Below are positions 24,391-35,599 of a stretch of DNA of 64,000 nucleotides, in pieces. A model generated the notes under the pieces. It saw nothing but the letters and a program-made list of their open reading frames with translations, did not search any database and had not been told where the DNA came from. The stretch is from positions 1-64,000 of the forward strand of contig JAJEKV010000750.1 of NCBI GenBank assembly GCA_021234155.1, written 5' to 3'. Both the position numbers and the translations under genes were made by a program. Source of the DNA: Isoetes taiwanensis. Lineage: Eukaryota; Streptophyta; Lycopodiopsida; Isoetales; Isoetaceae. Positions within the stretch are counted from its first letter, which is position 1; each line of letters opens with the position of its first letter.

Positions 24391-26705
24391 GCATTTTTTT
24401 TTATTAAAATTGATACAAAATACAAGAAGTCCACTGCAATGGACAGATAGAAAGAATTAGCGCCAATATTATGGATCTCTATGCAACATTGCTATGTTAC
24501 TTTAGGAACTCTCATTTCCACTTCAGCATGATGGTAGAGAAACCATACACACTTAGTTATTTAGAAAGTTTCCTCTACTTGTCCCAACATTTGGGACTAG
24601 GTCCTCAAATCTCATCCAGTGACATTTAAAGTAGCTCTAAAAGCCTTCAATCTTGTAAAAGCCTTCAATTTTGTCAATTCTGTCTAGTCCCTTGTGATAG
24701 TTCATCCCCATCTTCTTATGGTGAGACAAATACATTAGAGCCACTTTCATATGAAAGTAACTCTTTACTTTCTCAATAGAGATGCTTTGCCCTCCAGAGC
24801 CACATCACACCGATGTCTCCATATAACCAAAGAGTCACATTGACCAAAGAGGCAACAATGGAGCATGTATCCGAGATCAATACAACACCAGGCCACCCAA
24901 ATTGTATCTCTAGTCTCAAAATAGGATAAACCCAATGTCAAAACTCAACAATCTTAAGACAAAAAAAGATATGTGAAAGAGATTCACTAGCTTGGCATCC
25001 AAGAGGACACTGGTCTTCAGTCAAAATATCTCTAAGGACTAGCCTTTGGTGTTGAGACCTCCTTGAAGAGTTGTTTACCCAAAGAATTGAAAGCTGATTG
25101 CTCCCTTCCAATAACCCTATTTCAGATAGGCTTTAAACTATTGGCAATTCCTTTCATGATTACCTTATACAAGACATTTGTTAGTGCAATGGGTCGCCAC
25201 TCTCCAAGTGACTGGGGTCTAGAGACTTTTGGAATCAAAGTGATGAAGCCTACAGCTAGTGTAGGATGTAATGTGCAAGAGGACCAAGCCCTCCTAACAG
25301 TTTTCACAAAGTCACAACCAAGGCATAATATTTTAAATATCTCTTCTCCCTCCAATTGATGTAGTAGAGTCGGATTGTCACCCGCAGTAATCTTATCATA
25401 TCAATCAATCTTGATCAATCACTGCGAGATTTGAGACGGATAGGAATGTGGAAGATGGTTTTCTAAGCTCTCCCTAACAAATGTTTTGATACTCTTCGGA
25501 TCAACAAGTGTATTTTGGTGACCATTCTTCATTGATGTGGTACTATTTTATGCTAGTCTGGCCCCTGCCATTCTAAAAAAGCACCTAGAATTCTCATGGT
25601 CTGACTCAGTGTACCATTTGGTTTTAGAGCAAACAACAGCCCCTCTAGCTTCCTCCTCCTCAATAGCCTTGACTTTTCCTTCCAATTCTCTATAGATTGC
25701 TTGTCTCTATTATGGGGATCTAGTAGCAACTCCTGTTTGTTGATTATCCTTAGGAGGTTATACACATCATCTTTCTCTTTTCTGAAATCCAAAGACCTAC
25801 TTTTTTTTCCACTTCGTGATCCACACCTTCATCAAGCTAAGTTCTTTTTACCCACGCCTTCATAGAAGGGAGGCATTCTGTATTAGATAGGGAGTCCAAG
25901 AAGGTCCTAAAGGGTCTGTAGAATCCTTCTTTTCCTAATAAGGAGGTGTTAAATTTGAAAGGCACATTACCTCTTCTTCTTTGAGTAGGGATATTCTCCA
26001 CGACTAGCTTTTGTGGCACATGATCTGAATGCGAGAAAGCAAGCTCTTTTATGACATTGCATCTATCCATGAAGGAGGCTACCCTATTGGCCATATAGAA
26101 TCTGTGTAACAAGCAATATACCTTGTCATGCCCTTTCTGCTTATTATACCATAAGAATGTAGCATTCGATTGAGGAATTAAGAAGAAGTCAACATTATTT
26201 AAAAGAGAGTTCCATGCAATTTTCTCCTCTTGTAGCAAGTTCCTGTGGAGCCCAATTTTTTGGTCCCAAACATCAGTCATATGTAGATCCCCTCCAAGGA
26301 TCCAATTGTCAACTCCCCCTCCTTGTTGAGTTATCCAGTGCTTAATCTCTCTCCATATTGCCCTTTTCTGTAGGTACATTAGAAGCATAGATATTGAGGA
26401 GTCCCCATACACAATCCTTTGTTTCAAAAATAACCACCTGCCATCTCCCACAGCTTCCTACAAATTCATACTTTTCTACTTGTCCCTTCCACAAAATGCA
26501 TGTGCCACCTTTAGTACCATTAGCAGCACAAGTGTAAGAGGAGTGACTACCAACTCAACTACCAATAGATTTGGCCTCAAAATCTGGAAGCCTATTTCCT
26601 GCAAGATGACATCTACCTTCAAAGATCTGATAGCTGCTAAAACATGACCACCATTAAGGACCTCTTTGGTGCCTCACAAATTCCAAGAGACAATAATCAT
26701 AGATA
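24391..26705 (-). mobile_element. L1-type LINE ORF2 remnant with deleted catalytic core
   Basis: Read on the minus strand. From 26705 an endonuclease-like start (MIIVSWNL) is followed in shifted frames by GTCILWKGQVEKYEF, NIYASN and LGGDLHMTD (26451-25837), matching the APE endonuclease domain. Then comes the reverse-transcriptase entry (25355-25122) with GFITLIPKV and WRPIALTNVLYKVI. After that it jumps to the C-terminal zf-RVT (25021-24960, CPLGCQASESLSHIFFC). The palm with the catalytic (F/Y)ADD motif is missing, so there is a large internal deletion. The 3' end is a poly-A tract (poly-T on the plus strand near 24395). It is dead, with many stops. Confidence 0.85.
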
Positions 26706-26825
26706 GAAAATTGTGAAAATTCCTGCTCTATTGTTACCAGCAAAGATAACACCAGTGCTTCCCAACATTTGTTTCCAAAAAAAGAACCAGCAGTGTGATC
26801 TATAGAAGGTCACTCATACTAGGCA

Positions 26826-28070
26826 GAGGAGATTCTTTTTTTTTTTTTTTTTTTTTTGAGGGAACGGGGTTGTTTTTTATATTATATATAAATCAAGAGT
26901 ACAATGTTTGATGTTAATAAAGAATTACTACAGGAGTAATCTCGACATCTTCATTCTCTACAAACACAAACTTATTTGTTTGCTCCAAAAGCTGATATAC
27001 ATGAAGCCCATATACTGCTCTGAAAGCTGATAGTCATGAATATTTCTCATAAATCTCCTCACCTAGTAACCAGAGAGTGGCTGATGATGCAAGGAAAAAG
27101 CCCAAGAGGCCCCTGAATGAATCAAATCATGTAGCAAAATCCCATGAAAGTTTCTGTAATATTGAATAGAAGAGGGATACCTTACTGCATAAGGTCTAGC
27201 AACATATCAGTCTGCCAGTAGCAACATAACAGAAGCTCAAGTTTAAACTTGAACAAGCTCTCACTCATGCATAATAGTGCAGGAGCATAACCAAATCAAG
27301 CATATCAGTACTCGAATTTGGCTATGAGGTTCTTGGCATAGCAGTACCAAAGTTAATCAAGCAGGAAACTTGAAAAAACTACTACTCAAGGCATAGCAGT
27401 ACCAGAGTAGGAACCGAGTGCTTAAGAAATCATTATGCTTGCTACCAAAGCATACAACCTGGTTTCTGTATTTTCCATTCCAAATCAATAAACATGTACT
27501 AACACAAACCATTCTGCTAACCTGACAAGAATCTTTCTGATCACCCAATGCACAAATCGTACTTTCTACGCTAGAAAGAAAGAGTGGGAAGACAGAGTTT
27601 GGCCCAAAGTAAAAGAACCTTGATAAGGAAAGAAATAGAACCAAGAACACAGGCGCATCTCTTTTCTAGCACCGCGCCAGAATTTGCTCCATCTTATGGG
27701 CATCCACGCCGCTTTCAATGTGCATTTTGCAAGAAAGCCACATCTGCAACTCCGACTTTGAAGAAATGCGTGGCCGACTTACAAGCAAGCATGCATCTCG
27801 CTCCATTAGAAGCAAGAGAACAAAAAAGCCACGTTAGAGGCATTACCGATGAATTGCTAGGAAAATCATACGATGCCGCTTCAAGAACTTGTCTTGTGAA
27901 CCAAAAAGGTTCTTTCCCACAATGACAGAATCTCTTGCTAGCACCGAAATTGAGTTAGAGAGCCTTGGATTTGTAGCTAACTAGTATATAGAAATACACT
28001 ATCTTCCTTTTCCTTCCTTGCTGTTCCTATAAATTCGTGCTACCAAGGCGACTCTATTTGCACACAGCTT
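26826..28070 (-). mobile_element. Probable LINE 3' end or retroposed insert
   Basis: A run of more than 20 T at about 26836-26858, preceded on the minus strand by an AT-rich tail, is a typical retroposon 3' terminus in minus orientation. The sequence above it (to about 28070) has no recognised domain. It separates the ORF1-like and ORF2-like parts of LINE material on the same strand, so it may be a nested insertion. Confidence 0.45.
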
Positions 28071-28079
28071 TGTGTTCTG

Positions 28080-29060
28080 TCATTTGTTGGATAAATGTTT
28101 TTTCCTCTGGACCCGTGCTTCCACTTCAATGGCTTTATTCCGAGAAGTTTTTCTAGCCATATTCAAAGTTATACCCCCAATAGCTTGGAAAAGAGCATTT
28201 AGAGAGTCAATATCCTCCATAACACAATCTTCCAATTTAGTTACTTGTTCATTTCCAAACTCAAACATCTCCTCATCAAATGGCCCATGCTCCTGTGTTT
28301 GTTTACCAATTCCTATTGTATTTTCACAATCCAAAGATTTAGCTGGTTTTCCCTTTCTTGCCTGTGACTTGAGCCTTCCATTGCCTTTACTAAGCACCTC
28401 GTGCCAACCCTCATGCTCTTGGGTTTGATCATCTGCTAGTTCCCCTTGATTGCTCTCCTCATACAAAATAATCTCACTACCACAATTAGCAATACTAACA
28501 TTGTTTACCAAAGACGGGGAACTTGCTTATTTACCCCATTACTATTGTAGGACGCACCCCCCTTTTGTTTGGTTAATTTTGTTTATTACCGCCAAATCAC
28601 TATTGACTTCTCCAGCATGGATATTGTTCCTCATAGCCTGTGTGATTCCAGCCTCCTCCTGAACAGATTCCGAACTGATTCAGACCTCTTGTCTATTTGA
28701 TGCGAGTGTTTTACCTGCTTTAGGGGCCACATCTCCGTCTCCCTCCTTACATTCACTTTTAGTGTCCACATTCTCTTGATTGTTGTTAGGAGCATCGGGG
28801 ACGTCCAAAATCAACTTGGGGAACATTCTTTTTAACTTCAGTCCATTTAGGAGCTTCAGTTTAAAATGATAGAAGATGCTCCCACTCTTCACTAATAGTT
28901 CACTAGGGATAGACAAGCTTGCTGAGATTGTTGCATAGATCCTTGGGCCTCGCAAAATAGAATGGGAGATATATATATCCCTGGCCATTGGCTATTGCTA
29001 TTAGGAATTTCGGAACCAACATATAAGCACGACGTTTCTCAATTTCAAGCCAACATGGTA
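28080..29060 (-). pseudogene. Probable LINE ORF1 remnant
   Basis: Two open stretches on the minus strand, 28988-28680 and 28511-28080, are separated by stops. The upper one contains GVKLPCWLEIEKRRA in a neighbouring frame. This resembles the DUF4283-type ORF1 of plant LINEs. The lower one is charged (KSQARKGKPAK) and ends RVQRKKHLSNK. Order and strand fit the ORF2 remnant below it. No CCHC knuckle could be seen, so the call rests on context and texture. Confidence 0.45.
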
Positions 29061-29132
29061 GCTTAACTCCAACTGCCTTATCTGGGGTGATGCCAAGTGT
29101 GTAATACTAATATAGGATGTGTCCTCCAGCAA

Positions 29133-29228
29133 AATGGTCCATCCTCTTTGTCAAATAAGAAAAGAAAAAAATTCTCACCTTAATGGTCCATCCGCTTTAT
29201 CAAATAAGAAAAGAAAAAAATTCTCACC
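29133..29228. repeat. 49-bp tandem duplication
   Basis: Units 29133-29179 and 29182-29228 share AATGGTCCATCC and GAAAAAAATTCTCACC, with two or three mismatches. Confidence 0.9.
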
Positions 29229-29229
29229 A

Positions 29230-30190
29230 AGGGTTGTATTAGATTGATACTAAGTAATAAGGCCCAAGCAATGATCAACTTTCATGGCCTGCACACCCTT
29301 AAATAGCTCTCCTCCCCTGCAAAAGAAGGGGAAAAAAATTATAGCCATTATGAATAAGGGTGGCATAAAAAAAATGCCCTTTCCCTTGAAAGGGCAAAAA
29401 ATTAAGCAAACATTTAAAATAAGGGCAAGGATTTAAAAAAACCATGAAATTCTATTCACATCAATAGACAAAATGTGTACCATTATCCTATATATTATTG
29501 TAAAAAAGCAAGAAATTAAACTATAATTACGAAAGCCAATTTTTTAAAAGCAAAAGAAAAAAAAAATAAAAGAAAAGAAAAGAAATTGGAAAACAAAAGG
29601 CAACGTCCATTTTTTGCGGCGGGCGGATGGAAGGTTTCTTCTACCTACTATTTTCTTCAACAACAACATGCATGATGCATTACTTTCAGTGATGGGAGTC
29701 TCCAGAGTAATCAAAATCACCAGACAGGGACAAAAAATTCAAGAATTAGACTCATCGGCATGCATTCTCAAAATCAAATTTTGTTGCTTTGCCAATGCAT
29801 CGTTTATGACATTTGATTCATATGAAAAACCTGGCAGTTTAATGCATGCTTCCAATTCCTTGCATTCCTTTGTATTTTATTTGCTTTAATGCATTTCTTT
29901 CTATTCTTGCCAGTTCTTTGTTGTATTCTTCCATTCTTTATTGTCTGATTAAGAAATTTTACTACATGAAGTCTCAAAAAGGGTTTATATTCTCTTTATA
30001 TTCCGACTATGGTATGTTTATAAACATACAAAAAATTTATCGCGGCGGCATTTCTCTTTACCAACTTGGTATCAGTTCTAAACCCACTACTATGGAGAGC
30101 ATTTTAAGGTGATCTCAATTCAAACTGTAGCAAAAAAAGACGTAGTTGAAAAAACCAATCTTTACATTTTCTGTTAGGGTAACAGCGTAA
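29230..30190. other. AT-rich, no gene seen
   Basis: A-rich simple sequence (29540-29590) and small open frames without domains. Confidence 0.45.
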
Positions 30191-30201
30191 AAGTGTCCGT
30201 C

Positions 30202-30583
30202 GATTGCACTAGGCTTGACCCATTACCAAACCAGAGTGTAAACAATTTGCTTTTTAAATAAGATTGCACTAGGCTTGGCCCATTATCAAACCAAACAATT
30301 TGCTTTTTAAGTGTAATTTCTTAACCGACATTCATTTGTTCACATTATATGGAGAATGGGCAAGCCATAATCTCATTGCAAACAGTTGCCATTCATTTGT
30401 TCACACCATATGGAGAATGGGCAAGCCATAATCTCAATGCAAACAGTTACCGCCAAAGTTGGAGCTTGGATATGTGCATATATATTTCTTATAACTAGCA
30501 AGGTGACGACTTTTCCTTTTATTTTGCTACCATTAGATGTAGCAAGGTGACGAGTTTTCCTTTTATTTTGCTACCATTAGATG
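30202..30583. repeat. Three successive short tandem duplications
   Basis: Three independent duplications lie side by side: 30202-30260/30262-30310 (GATTGCACTAGGCTTG), 30330-30388/30390-30448 (GGAGAATGGGCAAGCC) and 30497-30539/30541-30583 (AGCAAGGTGACGA). Each pair is nearly identical. Confidence 0.92.
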
Positions 30584-30589
30584 ACCGTG

Positions 30590-31030
30590 GAACTCAGAGA
30601 ACGAAGAATACACTGGACATGACGGTCATGAAATCCTTACGATAACAACGCATACTGCCAAAGTAATAGATATATTATATCTTGGAGAGAACTTGACCAT
30701 AGGATGCCAAGTCCATTCATGTCACATGTCACTTGAGAAGGCTAACGTGTAAGAAGTGACTACAGAATCCAGAGAGGGAGTTGAGATTTCAAAATCAATG
30801 GTCTATATGAGGTGGGCGCGCACTAACTCGGAACTTTCAGAGTCCCATAATATGTCTAGACCATGTTATATGCATTCTCATGCATTGCTTAGTTATACTG
30901 CCAAAGTTAAAAAGATATATGAGCATATGTCAATATACACAAAGAAAGTAGCGGTATAGATAGAAGATAGCTACACAGCAACATTAACTTTAGTTAGTAA
31001 CAAAATCATTCCGTTCGCAATTTATTATTT
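30590..31030. other. No gene seen
   Basis: AT-rich spacer; a 67-codon open frame at 30756-30959 has no domain. Confidence 0.4.
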
Positions 31031-31032
31031 GT

Positions 31033-31510
31033 CTATCTCTGTACAAAATGGTTTGCATTATCTGAAGTTGATTGAGAGGCAAGCTTTTCTGAAATATCTG
31101 CCAAGGACTCGAGGTTGCACTTGATCAACATTTCCACAAAAAACATGTAGCTTCCTTTGTGTTTTTTTCTGGAATATCTACAACATAAGACTCTATGGCC
31201 AGTGTCCCTGAACTTCCATCTACTAGTTCTGGATGCAACGTAATTATGGACCAATAATTCTGCATCAACACAATATCATAAGCAGATGAATCCAGCAGTT
31301 CAGCATCCATGTTCAAGATTTCTTTACAACTTTCATGCAGACATGGATCTACATCTTTAGCATCTTCCCAAGTTATGGGAACACCTGCTAGCTGTTTGAA
31401 GAAGGAAACAGCAAATAATATGTCTAACTGCACTCCGTGCATCAAGGCCAATGCAATCACCCGACCACAAAAACGAAAATAAGTGAGATGTCCAGGATTG
31501 ATGCCAGATG
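31033..31510 (-). pseudogene. UPL5-type HECT ubiquitin-ligase fragment
   Basis: An acceptor TTTTTTGCAG at 31511 is followed by SGINPGHLTYFRFCGRVIAL, then ALMHGVQLD, FFKQLAGVPITWED and DPCLHESCKEILNMDAELLD. This order and wording match the N-lobe of the HECT domain of plant UPL5-class E3 ligases. After about residue 90 the similarity fades and the frame changes near 31170. The C-lobe with the catalytic cysteine is absent, so no ligase activity is possible. It follows the last CCCH exon on the same strand, but the phases do not match, so a fusion transcript would be out of frame. Confidence 0.82.
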
Positions 31511-31615
31511 CTGCAAAAAAGAATCCTGTAAGTACCTAAATTTTGCCTAAATATTGATCCATGTCTCATAAACAAACTAAAAATCTAGACAACATAATAA
31601 GAGAGACACATATAC

Positions 31616-32806
31616 CTCGCGTCGTGGAAGACCAGCAAGATTCAGTTTAACAGAACTTTTTGTAGCATATACTGGATCGAATCGATTTAAAGGGCGGTTA
31701 AATTTGCAGGTTGCTTTAAATTTACAGTCCCCCGTCTTCATATAAAACTGCATAAAAATATCCGTCGTTGGCTACTCGATTAGTCGCAAACAGAAGGCCT
31801 TATAGTCGCAGAAATCAACACACTTACCGAACATTCGGGTTCACAAACTTACAGAGGCTGGTGGTAGGCTTACCGTATAATCTTGTAACTGCAAACACAC
31901 TCCTAAAGGTCTATCAATTTTGATCTTATAAGTAGTTATACTATCAAAGATGATGTAAAGGTAGTTCAGGTAAATCAACATCTCCAGGCATTATTACCTT
32001 ATTTGCAGTATTTATGTCGATTGGCAGCTTACTCCCTGCAATCACTTGAGAAACAACTTAATTTTCCAAAATTAAAAGAATGTTGATAATTGTAGTACAA
32101 AAATACATCAAAAAACTCACCACCGCTTCAATCACTTGGATGAAACGACAAGTTTCTCCATATTTACAACTGAAACAATAGAAAACAGTCAAATTGCAGA
32201 TTAGTTAGTGACTAAAAAAATCCATAGTGACAAAATATTCATTCGCTTGAGTCTAGCTTTACCTTCCAGTCTTGACGTAAAAAGCACAATCCAATTCCCC
32301 CTGCATATAAGGCTATCAGTTTTATTTCAATCTGATGGCAGAAATGACGATGGTTTCAAAATTGAACTTACATTTCTTTTAGGAAAACCATTCAAGTTGA
32401 TGAGAAACTGGATTCTTCCGAAGTTATCTTCCGGTGATATTTTGGGGCTTTGAGCTTCTTTCTTGATTATTCTCGCTTTCGCTCTCTTTCAATTTTCTGC
32501 TACTGGCATCTGTCTTACGGATGATTAAATTTGCACCAACTCCCGTACTTACACTCAATTGTCTTCAAATAGAACTGGAATGACATAACTTGAAGAATCG
32601 ATTAACATCGAAACTAACTGAATAAGAGCTATAATTAAATAAGATTTTACCAACATTAGGATCCACTAATAAGAGCTATAACAACCAAATGTATTCAAAA
32701 CTATGAGGTTACTTTTTGGGGTCCTTACCGAGCAATCCGGCTCTAAAGGTCCTACAGGCAATGATGTTATATCAGCTTTTGCATCATCCGAATAAAGGTC
32801 AGCCAT
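31616..32806 (-). pseudogene. CCCH zinc-finger gene, decayed
   Basis: Minus-strand exons resemble plant CCCH proteins of the ZFN/HUA1 type, which bind RNA. E1 (32806-32729) starts MADLYSDDAK and ends EPDCS. E2 (32574-32519) completes the first finger (FYLKTIECKYGSWCKFNHP), an intact C-x8-C-x5-C-x3-H. E3 ends at 32372 with LNLNGFPKRN. E4 (32300-32263) and E5 (32169-32121) give a second finger, DCAFYVKTGSCKYGETC, whose histidine is lost to a one-base deletion. E6 is about 32035-31997. E7 (31888-31874) and E8 (31747-31616) give a third finger with the first Cys replaced by Tyr and the His by Arg (CKFNRP), then LNLAGLPRRE. The reading frame also cannot be closed at E2-E3. Splice sites are well kept, so decay may be recent. 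Alternatively some breaks are consensus errors. Confidence 0.8.
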
Positions 32807-32809
32807 GAG

Positions 32810-33705
32810 AAACCCAAGTGCATATTATCTCAAGAGAACATGGTTGAATGCTATTTTGCAGAAAGTTACTATTGGATATTTTCATAATATAGCACAAAGA
32901 TCATAGTCAAACTGCATAAGCTATCCCCAAGTCTTCAATTTCATGAACTTTAAGCAAAATCGACCAACTGCCCAACTGCCAATCACCAGTGGACATAATA
33001 AGATCCCATGTATTTCACTTACAAACTATTTTCAAGCTTTGGCAGCACAAGCTGGCAAGGCTTAATGCCGGTAGTAAACCACCAGACTTGAGATTTATGG
33101 TAATCTGAGCTGTGATAATGGGCGAAAAACCCTGCTGCGGCCTGCCCTTTGTTCTCAGAAGTCTGCTAATCTGCTGCGAGGTTGCCCTACCAAAAATGAC
33201 TGCCATAGCCAATTGATGCAGCACAAGAACACAAAATGTTGTGTTACCTTATGGCGGCGGTGTGCGAGAGCACATGGAACAGAGTTACCGGAGAACGCAA
33301 GAACCTTAAGAGAGGATTTGACGGAGCCGATTCCTCCCAAGCGGATAAGGACAAAAACGAATAAGGACAAAAACGTGGCATCGTTCGAATTTTTTTCCCA
33401 AATATTTTTCCCTCGCGATTTTTTCCCCCACCTAGGAATCTAAGGCATCAAAGAATCGAATCTTGGTGAGTCTCGATTATATATGTGTAGATAGATAAAC
33501 TGCTATGTTTTTTTGAAACGAAAATTACTTTGTTTTCTATAAATGTGTGATTTGATAGACAAATATTGTTTTATAATGAGTTTTGCAGTAAATAAGGGCA
33601 ATAAGGGCAATTTACATTGCATCATAAAATAAAATAAAAAAAGGGCTGATAAAATTTTAGCCTTCCCCAAAAATGGCGACTCAAAATATGCCCTTAGAAC
33701 AAAAA
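32810..33705. other. No gene seen; upstream of the CCCH fragment
   Basis: Would hold any promoter of the CCCH gene. Open frames on both strands around 33015-33443 lack domains. Confidence 0.4.
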
Positions 33706-33709
33706 AGGT

Positions 33710-34241
33710 AGGGTCTACCCTTATACGTTGACCCCTGGTTCTAGGACGAATTACAAACCCTGCTAGCATCGCTGGTCCAGAGATTGCCCTTGAAACTTGT
33801 GCGATTGCCCTTGAAACTTGTGCAGGGCTCTGATTTGCACAACTCGGGACACTTTCCTTATTCTGTCCCTCCAATTCAAGCATCAATGTTGGTTTATGAT
33901 GCCACTTCAGCTGCAGAGGGGGCAAACTAGGAAGGTTGGTTTATGATGCCACTTCAGCGGCAGGGGCAAACTAGGAGGCTAACACGACTCATTTCTTCTT
34001 GCGCGGGAAGAAATGAGTCGTGTTAGCCCTCCTAGTTTGCCCCCCCTGCCGCTGAAGTGGCATCATAAACCAACATTGATGCTTGAATTGCTTGAATTGG
34101 AGGGACAGAATAAGGAAAGTGTCCCGAGTTGTGCAAATCAGAGCCCTGCACAAGTTTCAAGGGCAATCTCTGGACCAGAGATGCTAGCAAGGTTTGCAAT
34201 TCGTCCTAGAACCAGGGGTCAACTTATAAGGGTAGACCCTA
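33710..34241. repeat. Long inverted repeat (fold-back)
   Basis: The left arm (33710-33999) and right arm (34007-34241) are near-perfect reverse complements. They meet at a perfect 20-bp stem (CTAACACGACTCATTTCTTC) around a loop of about 8 bases. The left arm alone has two short internal duplications, GATTGCCCTTGAAACTTGTG (33782, 33803) and TTGGTTTATGATGCC (33889, 33935). Near-identity of the arms implies recent origin. An RNA across it would form a hairpin of more than 230 bp. The right arm overlaps the last codons of the B3 gene. Confidence 0.95.
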
Positions 34242-35591
34242 TTTCTTCCTGCTTTCCTTGATTTGCAGACTGATGGAAAAGTTGAACCCTTATGGTCTTT
34301 TCACCACTGATCTCTAACACAATGTAATCTCCGAGTTTCAAATTATGAAACTCTAAGAAATCAATCCATCCTTTGCCAAAACCTGTTGAGTTTACCTTAT
34401 GCTTATGTCCTTCTGCCACCAGCCTCACAGAACTTTCATTAGCTGCATTTACATGCATTCCGAAATCCATTGGAACAGCCTGCAAATAGATCAAAGACAT
34501 TAAAACAGAAAAGTTTTAAACATCTGGGTAAAAACCATTATCAAAAAATAACTTGGATAAACGCCAGAGAGATAAACGCCAGAAGATATCTCAAACATGC
34601 ATAAATAAAGCGTATCTCAGGAAAGAGGTTGATCACATCAAACATTCTAAGCAGATAAATCAAACGTCCAAAACTCTTAACGCTTAAATCTGAAAACCTC
34701 ATTTTAATGAGCAGATTAAAACTAGAGACATTAAGAAGAAAGGAAAAAAGAAACTCAAAGGTCTGGAAGAACCAGAGTATTGAACTCGAGATATTCAGAC
34801 TCAAAAGGTATAATGCACCATAAATAAGTAGAAACAAGAGGATGGATTTAGAGAAAAACCCCTCTGTGATTCATGTTTTTTGTGGTGAGCTCCATAACGT
34901 GATAGGGATTGTAGATTTTGGACTTGAAAGCTTGAATCCGAGCACGTAGTTCATTCTTTGCCCAAGATCCAGGCGTTTCTTTCTTCTTGGAATACTGCTG
35001 ATCTTGGTCTTTCCTTGGCCTTCCAACCTTTCTAATGCAACTGGCCTCTCTAACCTTTCTTCTTTTCTCGGATATAAACATAAAGCATTCAGAATTAGAA
35101 TCTGAAGCTGAACCTGAGTCCTGCACCATGTTCTTTTTAGAGCAAGTATATTGATCGATCTTTCTCTTCTTATCTGACTTCCCAATGCTGGAATCATCAA
35201 TATGATCAGAGTTTTGCCCGCCATTTTTTTCTGCAACTTGGATTTTCAGCTTCGGCCCTGGCAACAGTTTGCAAAATAAATTATCCCCTTCACCAATGCC
35301 ATTTGCATGCTCAAACTCGCTCCAACCTGCTGCAACATAAATATTCTCAGACGATCTTGATCTGCTAAAGAGCCGGGCGTGGTATTCTTCCCCATCATCT
35401 CCTTCAAGAACAATAGAATCAGAATCGATATACTGTCTGATTGTTTTGAAAGGAAGAGTCTGCATCAAAAAACAAACGAAGAGCAAGTAATATTGCATGC
35501 AATAGAATGGGAAAAAAATAGGTCAAGGCAGGATTTATACCAGGCAAGGCGGCTCCTCTACCTGGACAGTAAAATGGGCGAGAGCTTTCAT
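34219..35591 (-). CDS. Protein with two B3 DNA-binding domains
   Basis: Spliced from 35591-35562, 35459-34860 and 34479-34219: 891 nt, 296 residues. The junctions GTAGAG...TGCAG and GTTTTT...TTGCAG both keep phase 0. A B3-like fold spans about residues 11-86 (DGEEYHARLF, WSEFEHANGI, EGDNLFCKLL). A charged linker has KKRK and KRRKV clusters and an AT-hook-like GRPRK near residue 155. A second, fuller B3 domain spans about 192-278 (NPYHVMELT, STGFGKGWIDFLEFHNLK, GDYIVLEI). This suits a nuclear REM-type transcription factor of unknown targets. The start at 35591 is the first ATG whose frame reaches a usable donor, but exon 1 is only ten codons, so a longer 5' end is possible. The last ten or so codons and the stop lie in the inverted repeat. 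Confidence 0.75.
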
Positions 35592-35599
35592 CTTGGGTC

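Noticed and set aside
27584-27925. 113-codon forward frame as a gene
   Set aside because: No domain or splice partners; it lies within likely retroposed sequence.
30202-30583. Repeats as a CRISPR-like array
   Set aside because: Three different units, each only doubled, with no regular spacers, in eukaryotic sequence.
31616-32806. Functional CCCH gene
   Set aside because: A frame break in E5, an unresolved E2-E3 frame and loss of zinc ligands in the second and third fingers. It would be reconsidered if the breaks prove to be consensus errors.
33710-34241. A single microRNA precursor
   Set aside because: Arms are far longer and more perfect than a plant miRNA stem; a fold-back element fits better.
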